62,000 nt of DNA from Symbiodinium natans (GCA_905221605.1 CAJNDS010001646.1:485001-547000), one strand, 5' to 3'; counted from the stretch's first letter, positions 33,413-44,412 are shown. Numbers and translations: made by a program. The notes: generated by a model from the letters alone, not told the origin.

Positions 33413-33484
33413 TGCTTCAGAGCTGCGCCAGGGCCACGGCCAGGGCTTTCGGCTTGCCGGGCCGTAAGGGGAAAAAACGTGTTT

Positions 33485-33833
33485 GGGGTTTAATCCGAGC
33501 ATCTGATTAATTAATACCCCCACATTTAAAGAAATTTTTTTTGGCCGGAAGCCCGCCGGAAGACTACTTTCCATTAGGGTGGATTTCGTATGGGACAAAC
33601 CCCCCACATTTAAAGGAATTTTTTTTGGGGGGGTTCAAAAATCTGTCGGCAGGCTTCTTGTTTTGCTTGCGGAGACGCAAAGCTACAGCACCTCAGGGAT
33701 CTGCAGCCTATTGTTTTTAATAGAGAATCAATACAGGGCCATGGTCCAACTATTGCGGAACCCTGCATTCCTTATTGTGGGGGGGGGGGGGGGGGGGGCC
33801 CTACCCACTAATCAGAAGCTCGGATTAGGGTTT
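33485..33833. mobile_element. 335-bp MITE-like element with 17/18-bp terminal repeats
   Basis: Ends AATCCGAGCATCTGATTA (33492) and, inverted, AATCCGAGCTTCTGATTA (to 33826) match at 17 of 18 positions. Flanks GGGGTTT (33485-33491) and AGGGTTT (33827-33833) look like a 7-bp target duplication of telomere-like sequence. Inside are a direct repeat CCCCACATTTAAAG(G)AATTTTTTTTGG (33516 and 33601) and a G(20) run. No transposase is encoded. Confidence 0.8.
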
Positions 33834-34059
33834 AGGGACATCCAGGACAGGCTTCGGGCCTCAAGCAGCCTTGGCCATCGATCTGCGCACAGAGCACAAG
33901 GCCACAAGCAAGGTCAGGGTCAGCCAGGGCTACGAGTTCCGAGGGCCGTACCGGACCACATACAGTCGAACATTGAATCATTGGCTCGCTGGTTTTTGAA
34001 CCCAACTCTATCAAAAGCTCAAAAATCATATGAAGCTCAGGGTGAAAAAGTGCAGACAA
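33834..34059 (-). CDS. candidate exon, unknown protein
   Basis: Minus frame LIELGSKTSEPMIQCSTVCG and RPSELVALADPDLACGLVLC. The plus strand also has a long protein-like frame over the same region. Unresolved. Confidence 0.25.
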
Positions 34060-34149
34060 GCCGCCCCAAGGCAGAATGTTCTCAACGTCGCATTCGCCTT
34101 GGACTCAGCTTATAAGAATCCTGGGCCTTTAGATCCTATGAATACTAGC

Positions 34150-35310
34150 TTATTTGTTTTGACATGTCATTGCCATCTTGTTGTCATTTCGTTGTCATTT
34201 CTATTTGTTGTTTGTTTGTCATGTGTTTTGTCATTTTGTTTCGTAAACTCCTATTTTATGCTTGTCCTTTGTTTGTCTATTCTGTGCGAGGGCTTCTGCT
34301 GGCCAGGGCCCAAAAGAGCCACCACACCCTGGAAGCATCCCGAGACCCCTGAAAGTGGGTCAAACACCTAACACCGCCCAAACCCCCAGCTGCATCCTTC
34401 TCAACTCAGATTCCCCTGCCATCCGCCTGCGGCAATCCCCAGACTCAGATGAGCCCTCAACAAACAGACTCCGCCGGTGAAGCCATGTCACGACTGACTC
34501 TCCTGCCGACTTTTTGGGGGTTTGGAGGCTTTTTGGCACACGAGACTCAAAGCTTGGGACCTGCGAACCAGGTTCTGAGGTTGGAGGCCTCCGTGCAGCT
34601 ACGGGCTACGCCACCACTGCTCACTCGTCTCAGGTTTCGATTCCATCACCAAGTTGATGAGTTCATGCTTTCTACCGCCGTGTTCGCAGCCCAGAGTGAA
34701 CAATAATCCTAACTAAGTGGCGAGAGAGAGAGAGAGAACAACAAAAGAGACCCATAAGCGAAGACTCAAGCATTAAGGTGGTGTTTGCGCGAACGAACAG
34801 CTGAACGAGCGCGGACTTTTGCAATATAGTGTGAGAAATAGCCCGTGCGAAGTGAGTGAACAAGTGAACAAAGTAAACACATGACCAAAGTGAATGAACG
34901 CACGGGCGGATTCAAAGACATTGTACGTGGGTGAATGGGCTAACGAAGTCATTTTATGAATGCCGTTCCCCATTATAGTTCTTCTCGTACGGGCGCAATA
35001 ATCGCAATATTAATAACATAACGTGCTAACGTGCTAGCGAACAAGCGAAAGAAGTGAGCCAGCGAACGCCCCGAAAGCCCAATCAACACTTATGAAATTA
35101 TAAGGAACAAAGACAAATTGTTTGTGGGGTTTTGCCGTTCACACCCTTGAAACCGCATGCAAGATTAACTGCTCTCTCCCTGTCACACCTTGAGACCCAA
35201 CCTCTGTTTCCAAGCCACTAAGAACCTCTCATATCTTTTCTTGACCTTTCCCACAAACCCGTGTTCACCTTAATGTCGCGAGCTACTGACCGGCTTAGAC
35301 ACCTTAAGAT
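34150..35310. other. region without supported gene
   Basis: 34150-34260 is T-rich with repeated TTGTCATTT/TTTGTTTGTC. 34730-35080 is AT-rich with scattered GTGAACAA/GCGAACGA words and a GA tract at 34723-34738. I see no supported gene in this stretch. Confidence 0.4.
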
Positions 35311-35375
35311 TCGTGAGTCTTACAGCCGCAGCTGGAACTAGAAGCATGAGTCCTCTGTCTTCATCTTCCAGTCTC

Positions 35376-35500
35376 GGGTCAAAAGGTGCGTCCCCACAAG
35401 ATCAACCCCCGCCATTTCCGGTCCACGCCCTGAAGCTCCTGCAACTCCCCATATTTGCCCAACGAGCTCTCCTCCACTCGTGCCCGTGGCCGGGGTGTGG
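35376..35500 (-). CDS. candidate exon, unknown protein
   Basis: Minus frame RVEESSLGKYGELQELQGVD and RKWRGLILWGRTF followed by a stop. Likely a terminal exon, or an exon ending at a GT within it. Confidence 0.4.
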
Positions 35501-35590
35501 GAACCGCCGGGGGCGGTCGCGGACGCCGTCGCTGGGTCCGACCTTGGGAGGGATCGTTGGGGGCCCCTAGGGAATGTGCTATAATATGTG

Positions 35591-36007
35591 CTAGGCCCCT
35601 ATACCCTGGACACACACCTCAAATTCACCCCTGAAGACAGCTTGAGCATGAGCGGCTGCTCGACACCACCCGAAAGAAGCCTCCGACTTTATCACTGCCG
35701 AGACATGAACCACGGAATCCCACGGAAGAGGGCATCCAGCAATCCGAGGGCAGCGCCATGGCTCCCCGAACGATGCTGGCAGGCTCTTTCTGTACACCTG
35801 CAACAGCTCGAGAGACGCAGAGGACTCTGATGTGTGTAAAACTCTTACATGGAGTAGCTCTGACTGGTGAACTGTCCCAGGAACCTTCAGAGGCAGCCTC
35901 TCAACTTCAGGAAAGTTCGTGTGATGCCCCTGTTTTCGGCCTGCCCAGGGCTCCCAGGCGCCCGCCGGGTTTTGGGCGCCCTCGCCGCTGAGGGGCAGGA
36001 GGAGCAC
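35591..36007 (-). CDS. long candidate exon or ORF, unknown protein
   Basis: An open minus frame of 138 codons with LKVPGTVHQSELLHVRVLHT, LELLQVYRKSLPASFGEPWR and SVVHVSAVIKSEASFGWCRA. The plus strand is also open in parts. No family was recognised. Confidence 0.35.
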   Translation of the reverse strand: MLLLPLSGEGAQNPAGAWEPWAGRKQGHHTNFPEVERLPLKVPGTVHQSELLHVRVLHTSESSASLELLQVYRKSLPASFGEPWRCPRIAGCPLPWDSVVHVSAVIKSEASFGWCRAAAHAQAVFRGEFEVCVQGIGA

Positions 36008-36109
36008 CAGCTGGCTCGGGGTGTCCTCTTCAGGGGAGGAGAGAACCTCCCTCCTTTCGGGCCGGGGGGTTCTCCGTTCTTTTGAGGCGCTCCCCTTGCC
36101 TTTAAAAAG

Positions 36110-36540
36110 GGACCCAAGGCAGCTTCGGGCCCTGGCTGTGCTTGCAGGTCATGTGCTTGAGTTTTGATACGAGAGCCTCCGGTTCTCCCCCAGCCTGCCG
36201 GGCCAAGAAGGAGATCTCCAGCTCCTCGAACCCACATTTTGACTCCACGTCGTGCAAGCTTTGGGGAGGGGGCTCAGGGGCTCAGGCTTTGTGAGGGGCG
36301 TGCTTAAAGCCTTCACTCCGACGCAAAACTGCAGTCCAGGCGCCCACCAGTTCCCAAACTGCGAGGGAAGCAGTGACCGGACAACCTGGCCGAGAAACCG
36401 GGCTTACCCAAGAACCCCCCAAGAGCCCCCCCAGCAGAGTCCCAGAGTCTTGAGAGCAACGAGGCCGAGAGCGCCCCGATTCGCTCCACGAGGCCGTTGC
36501 GGAGGCACACAAATCGGCCCAGCGAGTCGTAGCAGTGCAC
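36110..36540 (-). CDS. unknown protein, two exons
   Basis: Exon 36408-36540 has acceptor GAAAG and a GTAAGC donor and encodes HCYDSLGRFVCLRNGLVERI and GALSASLLSRLWDSAGGALG. The exon ending at 36242 starts with two bases, as required, and encodes KCGFEELEISFLARQAGGEP and EALVSKLKHMTCKHS. A nearby acceptor at 36258 is an alternative. The left boundary at about 36110 is uncertain. No family was recognised. Confidence 0.55.
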
Positions 36541-36665
36541 CTTTCAGGGAGGAAAAACGGGGAAACTTCTCGGGTACAGAGCAGGGCAGAGCATGGTTGG
36601 CAAGCGCATTGCGGTCGTGAAGAGCTTCCTAGAGGCTTCGAGCGCTGAGGAGTCTGGGGCCTTAC

Positions 36666-36760
36666 TTCAAACTCCGGGACTCCCAGAAAGCCCAGTGAAC
36701 ACGAGATTTCTGACACCAAAAAAGTTCCGAAAACCGAACACTCTCCCCCCGACTCTCCCC
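36666..36760 (-). CDS. candidate exon, unknown protein
   Basis: Minus frame FSELFWCQKSRVHWAFWESR ending near a GTAAGG donor. Possibly an upstream exon of the 36110-36540 gene. Confidence 0.4.
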
Positions 36761-36937
36761 ACTGGCCACGTTTTCCGGGGTTTTGGGCATGTCATGCACT
36801 GGGGAACTCGGCTCGCACTCACGAAGCTGAGGGGTTCCAGGGTTGCCGGAGGAGGGCTTAGACGGTGCCCAAATTCCTAAAACGACAACTCGGAGCCCCA
36901 ACTCAGGGAGCGAGTTGTCAGGAATCTTAGTGAATGA

Positions 36938-37074
36938 TGTGGGGTTTAGGGTTTAGGGTTTAGGGTTTAGGGTTTAGGGTTTAGGGTTTAGGGTTTAGGG
37001 TTTAGGGTTTAGGGTTTAGGGTTTAGGGTTTAGGTTAGGGTTTAGGGTTTAGGGTTTAGGGTTTAGGTTTAGAT
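36938..37074 (+). repeat. internal telomere-like array (TTTAGGG)n
   Basis: About 19 units with two shortened units. Confidence 0.97.
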
Positions 37075-37235
37075 GCTTCCGGTGCGGCAGAATTGCATAA
37101 GGGGGTTGGGGGCAAGACATCTCCCATGCCCCCTCGAACCCCTCCGCTTCGCAAGAAAGTCGTTGCCGAAGGTCTGGGCGGCTTTGCCGTCCATGCAGAG
37201 TGATTCGGGTTCGGGATGAAAAGAAATCGACCGAC
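37070..37235 (-). CDS. candidate exon, unknown protein
   Basis: Minus frame FHPEPESLCMDGKAAQTFGN, DFLAKRRGSRGHGRCLAPN and LMQFCRTGSI, ending TAA at the edge of the telomere-like array. Three frames are open here; this one has the most protein-like composition. Confidence 0.4.
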
Positions 37236-37307
37236 ATATCCGGGGTCTGGTGTCTTCAGAAATGGACGCCGAATCACCCGGACCGCAAGCTAAAAACAGG
37301 CTTGGCC

Positions 37308-37358
37308 CATGCGCTTGCGGTCATGCGCTTGTCATGCGATTGCCATCATGCGATTGCA
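37308..37358. repeat. CATGCG(C/A)TTG tandem motif
   Basis: Four copies of CATGCGCTTG or CATGCGATTG with short spacers. Confidence 0.9.
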
Positions 37359-37885
37359 GGCTAGAGAGATCTGCAGGGCCCTTTGGGCATTGCTCACCCT
37401 AACTTCCGGATTCCGGAGAATGGAGGTTCAATGCCCCTCAAAGATCTCATTCTTCGATTCGATGTCTGCGCTGCGCGCCCAGGGTGCCCGGGTCGTCCAC
37501 TCGGGTCTACTCTTCTTAGGAGGAAAGGCCGCTTCTCAGAGGAGGAGAGTCGAGAGTGCGGGTCGCCTTCCCTGAGTCATTTATATCACCTTCTAGCAAC
37601 CTCTGAAATTCTCGCGGCCACATCCAAGAGGTCAAGCAAGAGAAACCTGGAGCCTGCCTAGGGTGCTGAATCGCTGACGTGCACTATACATGAAGCGCAC
37701 GATACATGATGACACCTCTTCATCAATGCAAAATAACATTGACATGTTGCATTTGAAGGGCCATATGGCGGCTTTCCGCCTTTGGCACCTTCGGGGGGGG
37801 GGGGGGGGCGTTTCGATTGTTCGTGGGGCCACTATAGGGTGTGCTGCACAGGGCTTTTGTGGCTCGCTCACCCAGGGCTTAGCAC

Positions 37886-38067
37886 CGCAGTGAAATTCTC
37901 TGTAATTCTCCGTAGCATGCTGGCATGCTGCTGTGCCTGTGACAGCGACATGGCACAAAGGCGAAGTGGCGCGAAGTCCTTCGGATCGGCATCTTCGGTG
38001 GGAAGATTAGGCCAGCTCCGCTCGACCAGGCCGCTGCTAAGGGGTCCAGCTCCCAACGCAAGAACTT
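37886..38067 (-). CDS. internal exon, unknown protein
   Basis: Exon of 182 bp with acceptor TCTGAATAG and donor GTGCTA. It encodes ALGAGPLSSGLVERSWPNLP, DADPKDFAPLRLCAMSLSQA and QHASMLRRITENFTA. No family was recognised. Confidence 0.55.
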
Positions 38068-38562
38068 CTATTCAGATTCTTTTCCTTGCCAGCTTTTGAA
38101 TAATCTTCATGAGATTCTGAGGCTGAAGGACTGGCCGACATCCGAACCCTAACTAGCCTCATCGCCAAACCCTAAACCCAAGTTGTCTGGGAAGGTCTGG
38201 ACTCTCCCTGGCTGTTTCAAAACGGCGAAGGCATCGGGTTGGCGCCGTGCTCTAGAGACTCTAGCGGCCAAGGCATGCACGGGGATTCAGGGAATGAGGT
38301 TCAGGAATATATGTACACTGCGTGTTCCATCTATGCGTGCATATGGCAAGTTCGAAGCTACGTTTGTAGGCGCCTCACAAAACCCTAGCGCCTGAATTGA
38401 AAAGGAGAAAACTTCGGCACAGCCGAACGTTTCTGTGTTGAAGCAGCACAATGCCCAAGAGTTCCGGGCCCAGGCCTGGTGGCCTCAAGGACCTCAGGGC
38501 AGAGGTTTATGGCTTCTGGTCTCCCCAGAGCTATGCAAAGCAAGGGCAGCCCCCAAAGACAC

Positions 38563-38678
38563 CTCCAAAGTTAGTGCAAAAAGAAGCACAAGCCAGAATG
38601 CCTGAAGGTACAGAGGGCGATCCTGCCTCAGTCTTCCTGGAACTCCAGTCCAATTTGCCCACTTCCACCATCGGAGGC
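38563..38678 (-). CDS. membrane-segment exon, unknown protein
   Basis: Exon of 116 bp with acceptor CTGCTAG and donor GTGTCT. It encodes WWKWANWTGVPGRLRQDR followed by a hydrophobic span (AFWLVLLFALTLE), a likely transmembrane segment. A 109-codon plus-strand frame overlaps. The short element at 38747 in plus-sense orientation could argue for the plus strand. Confidence 0.4.
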
Positions 38679-38746
38679 CTAGCAGGCAACAGTGACCTCA
38701 CACACGTTGCAACCCCCCAATTTTCGGGTGTGAGCCAAACCAATCT

Positions 38747-38835
38747 GGGGTCAAATTATTCCCCTATGGTCCCTTTATAATTGTACTATAGTAACCCCCA
38801 AAACCCTATTCTAACTTTCCAGCCCTATATTCGGA
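38747..38835. mobile_element. short dispersed element (family of 47330)
   Basis: GGGGTC...CCCCTATGGTCCCTTT...ACCCCCAAAACCCTATTCTAA...CAG...ATATTCG is shared with the reverse complement of the 47330 element. It carries a CTAACTTTCCAG string typical of a 3' splice site on the plus strand. Confidence 0.7.
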
Positions 38836-39214
38836 GGCATCGCTGGCTCCCCCGCTCTCATCGGGCTGCTTGTCGCACGCACTGACAAGCCTTGAACGTT
38901 CCCCAAAGCTGCGGCCGGGTCCATGGCTGGTGCTTCACCTCAGACAACGGAAGGAACCACAAAAGACTGCGCACGCCAAAAATCAACCACAACGCCTGCT
39001 TGGCGGAGGCAAAACTCTCTCTTGCCAGGCCGGAGGGGGGGGGCCTCTTCTAAACGGCCCGATCTCTCTCTGGACACCCCGCATGTGACAGGCCGAGCAC
39101 AATGTATTCTCACCACGCGTCGCTGGTGGGTAAGGGAGAGAAACTGAGCCTTTTTGCCCCACACACACATGCGGACACGCATTCACACCCCAAGCTGTGG
39201 AACACTTGCCGCAC

Positions 39215-39340
39215 TCCTGGAACCAAAATCAGTGCCCCCAAACTGCTCCAGACAATCCCTTAGCCAAGGCTCAGCTACGAAGATGCTGCCCCAGCTGTAG
39301 GACTCGGTCCACTCCACCTTCTTGACACTTACCAGTGGAA
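39215..39340 (-). CDS. exon, unknown protein
   Basis: Minus frame ESLISDVPLVSVKKVEWTES, YSWGSIFVAEPWLRDCLEQF and GGTDFGSR with donor GTGCGG at 39214. Upstream (in sense) lies a C(14) tract (G run at 39366 on plus) followed by acceptor CTCAG, so the homopolymer may serve as the pyrimidine tract. Confidence 0.55.
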
Positions 39341-39738
39341 CATCTGAGATCAGCGATTCCAAGGCGGGGGGGGGGGGGGCTTGCAACAGTCTGAGAGACA
39401 AAACTGTAGGCCTCTGGGCGCGACATTGCTTCAAAAAACAAAAGGCAGGGGTGGGCCGCTCCCAATGTGTCTTCAGATCCGACCATGCGACCTTGGGAAG
39501 CGCATGCCTGCCCATTATCGGGCTGTCCTTGGCTGATCCAAGGCTCTACGAACTGGCACAGGGGGGGTGTCTCTTCGTCTCTCTTTAAGTCGCCCCCCCG
39601 AAAAAACAATCCACAAACCTTCTGCGACACGCGAAGCCGTGAGCGCGAGCGAGCCTTACTTGCCACTCGCGCGATTTTTTGGGTGGTCATGATGGCTCCT
39701 CTGACCCTTGGACCCTTAGAAGGTCTAGTCCTGCTAGG

Positions 39739-39783
39739 GCGGACATGGCTTCTGCACAATGCGGACATGGCTTCTGCACAGTG
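39739..39783. repeat. 22-bp tandem duplication
   Basis: GCGGACATGGCTTCTGCACA followed by AT, then the same word followed by GT. Confidence 0.95.
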
Positions 39784-39945
39784 CTACCTCCTTTTTTTGA
39801 ACAGCGCAGGGGTGAGAGCACCTTTGCTTTTGAGGGGTCTTTTGTGGGCGTTGGGGGAGCGGTCTGACTTCGAGGTCTGCGATTGCCGTTCTCTCTTCTG
39901 GCGGGAGTCTTGGAGTGTTCTGATGTGACCCAGTTGATCCCTCAC

Positions 39946-40037
39946 CATCCTCAAACGTCTGCTCGGCTGATGTCGGATCCTCAGCCCAACTGCGCCGGGC
40001 ATCGAAAGGCCCGCTGCCGTCTACGTCGCCACCAGCA
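39946..40037 (-). CDS. internal exon, unknown protein
   Basis: Exon of 92 bp with acceptor CTCACCTTCAG and donor GTGAGG. It encodes GGDVDGSGPFDARRSWAEDP and TSAEQTFED. It lies inside an open frame of 275 codons (39734-40561). The splice signals suggest the long frame is partly intron. Confidence 0.55.
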
Positions 40038-40781
40038 CTGAAGGTGAGTACTCGAAGCTCGGAGCGGGTGTGGCCTGGAAGTGGACGTTCACTGGGGTTT
40101 TGACGGGGGTCTTCGGAAGGCTTCTGGGGGGATCTGTCAAAATATTTTCTGAGATGTGCAGAGTCAGGCGAACCCTTTACACTGGTCATCTTGTTGTGAG
40201 TGCTGTGGCGGTGCCAATCTTTGCCAAGTACCTTATGGAAAGCTTTGGGGTCTACAGGGATACAGTTGAAAGGCGTTGGGCCAAGCCTCGTACTGAAAAC
40301 CAGTACACGTAACCATGGTCCACACATAGAGCCGAACTTCAACAAAAAGGAAATGCACCAAAGCAAGACATGAAGCGTTCCTGCTCGCCCCAACACTGCA
40401 CACCCCTTCGTGTCCGCAGGCCTTTCCCCTCGTGAATAGTCGCCTTCCACGTGCCAGACCTGTTGATCTTCTCGGTCTCTTGAAGGCTTGTGGAGCAGAA
40501 GGGTTTCATACGGCTGATCAAGAACATCACTGCACGGAAGCTCCCGAACCCATCCTGACATCCTCTAACCTACTCGTGAATGAAGCTCGGGGGTCTCGAA
40601 ACAGTATTCGTGTGTGCCTACAAGGCCTGCAGCTAAACAGCTTCAGACCTCCTAGACTTGAGCCGCACCCTTGTTTGGTGTTGCCGGGAGCCTGATCTTG
40701 ACAGCAAGCGCTTCCGCGACCTCCCGGGGTCGGCAAGTGCAAAGTGGATGCAGACAATGTCTACTCGAACACGTCCACTGA

Positions 40782-41850
40782 GAGAGAGACAGAGAGGAGG
40801 AAGAGAGAGAGAGAGAGGGAGGGAGAGCGAGAGAGAGCGAGAGAGCAAGAGAGAGAGAGAGAGAGAGAGAGAAGAGAGAGAAGAGAGAGAAGAGAGAGAA
40901 GAGCGAGAAGAGCGAGAAGAGAAAGAAGAGAGAGAAGAGCGAGAAGAGCGAGAAGAGAGAGAAAAGAGAGAGAAGAGAGAGAAGAGCGAGAAGAGAGAGA
41001 AGAGAGAGATGAGAGAGAAGAGAGAGAAGAGAAAGAAGAGAGAGAAGAGAGAGAAGAGAGAGAAGAGAGAGAAGAGAAAGAAGAGAGAGAAGAGCGAGAA
41101 GAGAGAGAAGAGAGAGAAGAGAGAGAAGAGAGAGAAGAGCGAGAAGAGCGAGAAGAGCGAGAAGAGAGACAAGAGAGACAAGAGAGAGAAGAGAGACAAG
41201 AGAGACAAGAGAGAGAAGAGAGAGAAGAGAGAGAAGAGAGAGAAGAGAGAGAAGAGAGAGAAGAGAGAGAAGAGAGAGAAGAGAGAGAAGAGAGAGAAGA
41301 GGGAGCAGAGAGGGAGAAAAAGACAAGAGAGAAGAAAGAGAGGAGAGGGAGAAGAGAGAGAAGAGAGAGAAGAGAGAGAAGAGAGAGAAGAGAGAGAAGA
41401 GAGAGAGAAGAGAGAGAGAAGAGAGAGAGAAGAGAGAGAGAAGAGAGAGAGAAGAGAGAGAGAAGAGAGAGAGAAGAGAGAGAGAAGAGAGAGAGAAGAG
41501 AGAGAAGAGAGAGAAGAGAGAGAAGAGAGAGAAGAGAGAGAAGAGAGAGAAGAGAGAAAAGAGAGAGAAGAGAGAGAAGAGAGGAGAGAGAGAAGAGAGA
41601 GAAGAGAGAGAAGAGAGAGAAGAGAGAGAAGAGAGAGAAGAGAGAGAAGAGAGAGAAGAGAGAGAAGAGAGAGAAAAGAGAGAAGAGAAGAGAGAGAAGA
41701 GACACAGGAGAGAGNNNNNNNNNNNNNNNNNNNNNNNNNNNNNNNNNNNNNNNNNNNNNNNNNNNNNNNNNNNNNNNNNNNNNNNNNNNNNNNNNNNNNN
41801 NNNNNNNNNNNNNNAAAGAGGGAGAAGAGAGAAGAGACAAAACAAAGTAA
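40782..41850. repeat. 1-kb polypurine (GA)n tract with assembly gap
   Basis: Imperfect GAGAGAAGA and GAGAGAGAAGA units over about 1.07 kb. It includes 100 N at 41715-41814, so true length is unknown. Long ORFs on both strands here (Glu/Arg and Ser/Leu-rich) are artefacts of low complexity. A smaller (GA)n lies at 41942-42001. Confidence 0.97.
41715..41814. other. assembly gap (100 N)
   Basis: Exactly 100 N inside the GA tract, the usual placeholder for a gap of unknown size. Confidence 0.99.
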
Positions 41851-41939
41851 GTCGTGTCCTTGATGACCTCAGCCAGCTCTCATAGTAGGAACCGGTACAT
41901 GGATGGATCTATGTAGCCTCGGGACTTATAAAGGTGGAA

Positions 41940-42001
<62 letters not shown>

Positions 42002-42223
42002 GTGGGTCCAGAGCCCCACTTTATGAACCCGAAGCCCCTCTCCATTCCTAACACAATCCCCCCTCCTTTTGGCCTCTTCTTCCGTGGGCCCACGTGGCGT
42101 GGACTTGGAGTTCTGTCTGGAGCCGTTACCTTCGGAAGCCCAAGACAGGTTGTTTAGTTGGGGCGATTCTTTTGCGAGAGTTGGACACAGTGACTTGACT
42201 TGCGTGGACTCTGAGCGTTCCTT

Positions 42224-42586
42224 TCAATATCCTCGGTGGCAAGGTCTGGTTTTGGTAGGTTCAGTGACTGTATGGTATGCTTGGGTCTGGCGTCTAGGAC
42301 GCCAACCTTTCGTGCCAAATTCGCTCTTCACAAGGCTTGAGACGCACAGTCCTTCTGCAGGTACATGCGGCGCGAACTTGCAAATCTTTCCAAATTGGGC
42401 CCAGTTGCTCGAGTCGGCTGATAGGTTCTTTGAGCCCTGGCCTGCGACATTGGCGGGGCTCTTAACGCAAGGCGAGGCAGAAGCAAGGCAAGGCAGTGGA
42501 TCAGAGGCTTCTTGAACCATAGACCCGAGACGAAGACACCCCTCCTCGAAACTCTCCAACTCACGTGATAATTGGGCCGTGGGCAC
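42224..42586 (-). CDS. candidate exon or ORF, unknown protein
   Basis: Open minus frame of 120 codons with LSRELESFEEGCLRLGSMVQ, LSADSSNWAQFGKICKFAPH and SSLVKSEFGTKGWRPRRQTQ. The plus strand has an equally long frame. Uncertain. Confidence 0.3.
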   Translation of the reverse strand: MPTAQLSRELESFEEGCLRLGSMVQEASDPLPCLASASPCVKSPANVAGQGSKNLSADSSNWAQFGKICKFAPHVPAEGLCVSSLVKSEFGTKGWRPRRQTQAYHTVTEPTKTRPCHRGY

Positions 42587-42593
42587 GGGAGTT

Positions 42594-42672
42594 CACGAGG
42601 GAGCCCTGGCGGGAGCCCTGCCGGGAGCCCGCGAGGGAGCCCTGGCGGGAGCCCTGGCGGGATCCCTGGCCT
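42594..42672. repeat. 12-bp GGGAGCCCTGGC repeat
   Basis: About seven imperfect 12-bp units. A related GCGAGCCCTGGA repeat lies at 43140-43180. On the minus strand it would read GLPPGLPRGLPAG. Confidence 0.9.
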
Positions 42673-43022
42673 GAGCCGTGCGAGCAGCATCTGTCGAGTG
42701 TCGAAGGGGCATTTCAGTAATTTTAATGTGGGCGTTCTCTGGTTCACTTGAAACTGAGGATTTTAGAGGGAGAGGACGTTGACGTGCTGCGCAGGGCTCC
42801 TACCACAAGAGGGTTTGGAGCTTGGTGGAGCTTTTGTCTGCTCTGAGCTGCGGAATGGATTAAGGAGTTCATGGTCTAGGCAAGATGTTCTCAACACTCT
42901 CAGCCCAGCTCGTTCTGGAACCCCTGCCCACTGGTCCCTATTGAAACCTTCTCAAGACAGCCCACGATGAGGATCGATTTGCAAGATCACGTAATATGCA
43001 CTCTTCAAGTGTAAAAGGCAGC

Positions 43023-43350
43023 CGCCAACCCCCACATGTCGCCAAACCCTAAACCCTAAACCCTAAACCCTAGACCCTAAACCCTAAACCCTAGACCCCA
43101 AAGACAAACTTCTGCGCAGCCGAGCGGCGCGAGGCCGGCCGCGAGCCCTGGAGCGAGCCCTGGAGCGAGCCCTGCCGGGACTGCAAGGAGCACTGCCGGG
43201 ACACGGCCGTGGCTTCCTGCGTCTGCCTTAGAAGACAGGATCTTCTTTGCTTGTAAGGGGAGGGGGAAAATGCATGGGGCGCAGCGCGAATTGCTTAAGG
43301 TGCAAATCTGCCTTGAACCCGAAACCCTAAACCCTAAACCCTAAACCCTC
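43023..43350 (-). repeat. CCCTAAA arrays
   Basis: CCCTAAA-type units at 43023-43096 and 43316-43350. TTTAGGG-type units follow at 43797-43851. Confidence 0.9.
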
Positions 43351-43649
43351 TCTTGATCGCGGCCCAGGGGCTTGGAGGGCATCCGGATGCTCGGCTTCGC
43401 TGTGACGCGCCTGATTCTTCTCACGTCAAGTGGGCTTTTGGGGGGGTTTAGGCGCCCATACGAGGTCTAGAGGGCTCGAAAAAGGCATCTCTTCCACCCC
43501 AAAGACACGAAAGAGCATGGTTTCCGTGTGATGTGACTGCGCAGCTCTATTTGAGGGTATCATTAAGGGTATTTGAGGGTATGTATGGGTATTTAAGGGC
43601 ACTACTAAGTGTATTAAAGGGTATTTACGGAATTTAAGGGTCCGGGTAC

Positions 43650-44412
43650 GTAAGCAGGTTGCAGCCGAGGTGCTCCGTGCGGGAGGGCGGCCGGGAGCTC
43701 CCCCTGGCACTTGCAGGTTTTGTAGAGGACTTTGGGCTGTTGGGCTCACATCGGAGCTGAGGGGGCGTGTCCCTAAACAATATAAAGCCCTCAATGGGGG
43801 TTAGGGTTTAGGGTTTGGGGTTTGGGGTTTTAGGGTTTAGGGTTCACCCCTCTAAACCCTGAACCCAAAATATGACAAGCCGGATTTCCAAGCGCGGGCC
43901 TCGAGGGCGGCCTGGAGGACGGCCTTAGGGGCGGCCTTCCGTCGACCTGGGCGGCTCCAACGTCCGGGTCAGGAGTCGATCAGAAGCCTTGTGGCTCATC
44001 CTTGTCCCTGAAGCTCAAAAAAACTGATTCGAAAACCCGGTAAGGAATAGACAGGTTGCTTGAATGGTTGAGGTGTTAAGGCATTTGCGGGGTTTAGGGC
44101 GCTGGGGGTTAGCTGTTGGGTCTTTCTGGCTTCCCGCCAACTTCCCCTTAGTAGGCTTAGTTTGCAGGGCCAACCCCTAGAAACCAAACCCCTAAAAAAA
44201 CTGGCTTTGGGCATTGGTGTTGGGACATTGCTTTTACCGACTGACAAACCAAGTAGCGTTCCAAGATGCCACTTGCCCGCGTCCCAATTTGACGCCCGCT
44301 CCCCGCCCCGAAGGCCGAAGGCCCCCCCTGACTCCTGCCGGGGCGCCTGTGCTGTCGAGGGCCGCGGCAGGTTCCCTTCGCTGCCTCGCCGCAGGAGTTC
44401 CTCCTTCTCGAC
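43650..44412 (-). CDS. unknown protein, three exons, helical and Cys-containing
   Basis: Exons 44250-44412 (VEKEELLRRGSEGNLPRPST, WDAGKWHLGTLL), 43858-43946 (RRKAAPKAVLQAALEARAWK) and 43650-43736 (PKVLYKTCKCQGELPAALPH) join in phase (1+2 bases; then codon boundary). The donors are GTTTGTC, GTTTAGAGG (telomere-like) and GTACCC. The middle exon is an Ala-rich helix and the last has a CxC pair. No family was recognised. The exon at 45189-45260 could be upstream, but the phase needs another exon. Confidence 0.62.

Noticed and set aside
33579-34115. 178-codon plus-strand ORF
   Set aside because: It runs across the MITE terminal repeat and a G(20) run; opposite strand equally open.
36600-36640. 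Exon EALHDRNALANHALP upstream of 36540
   Set aside because: Would leave no room for an intron before the better supported exon 36408-36540.
40633-41863. ORFs of 190-400 codons on both strands
   Set aside because: Low-complexity (GA)n tract with an N gap; Glu/Arg and Ser/Leu strings have no coding support.
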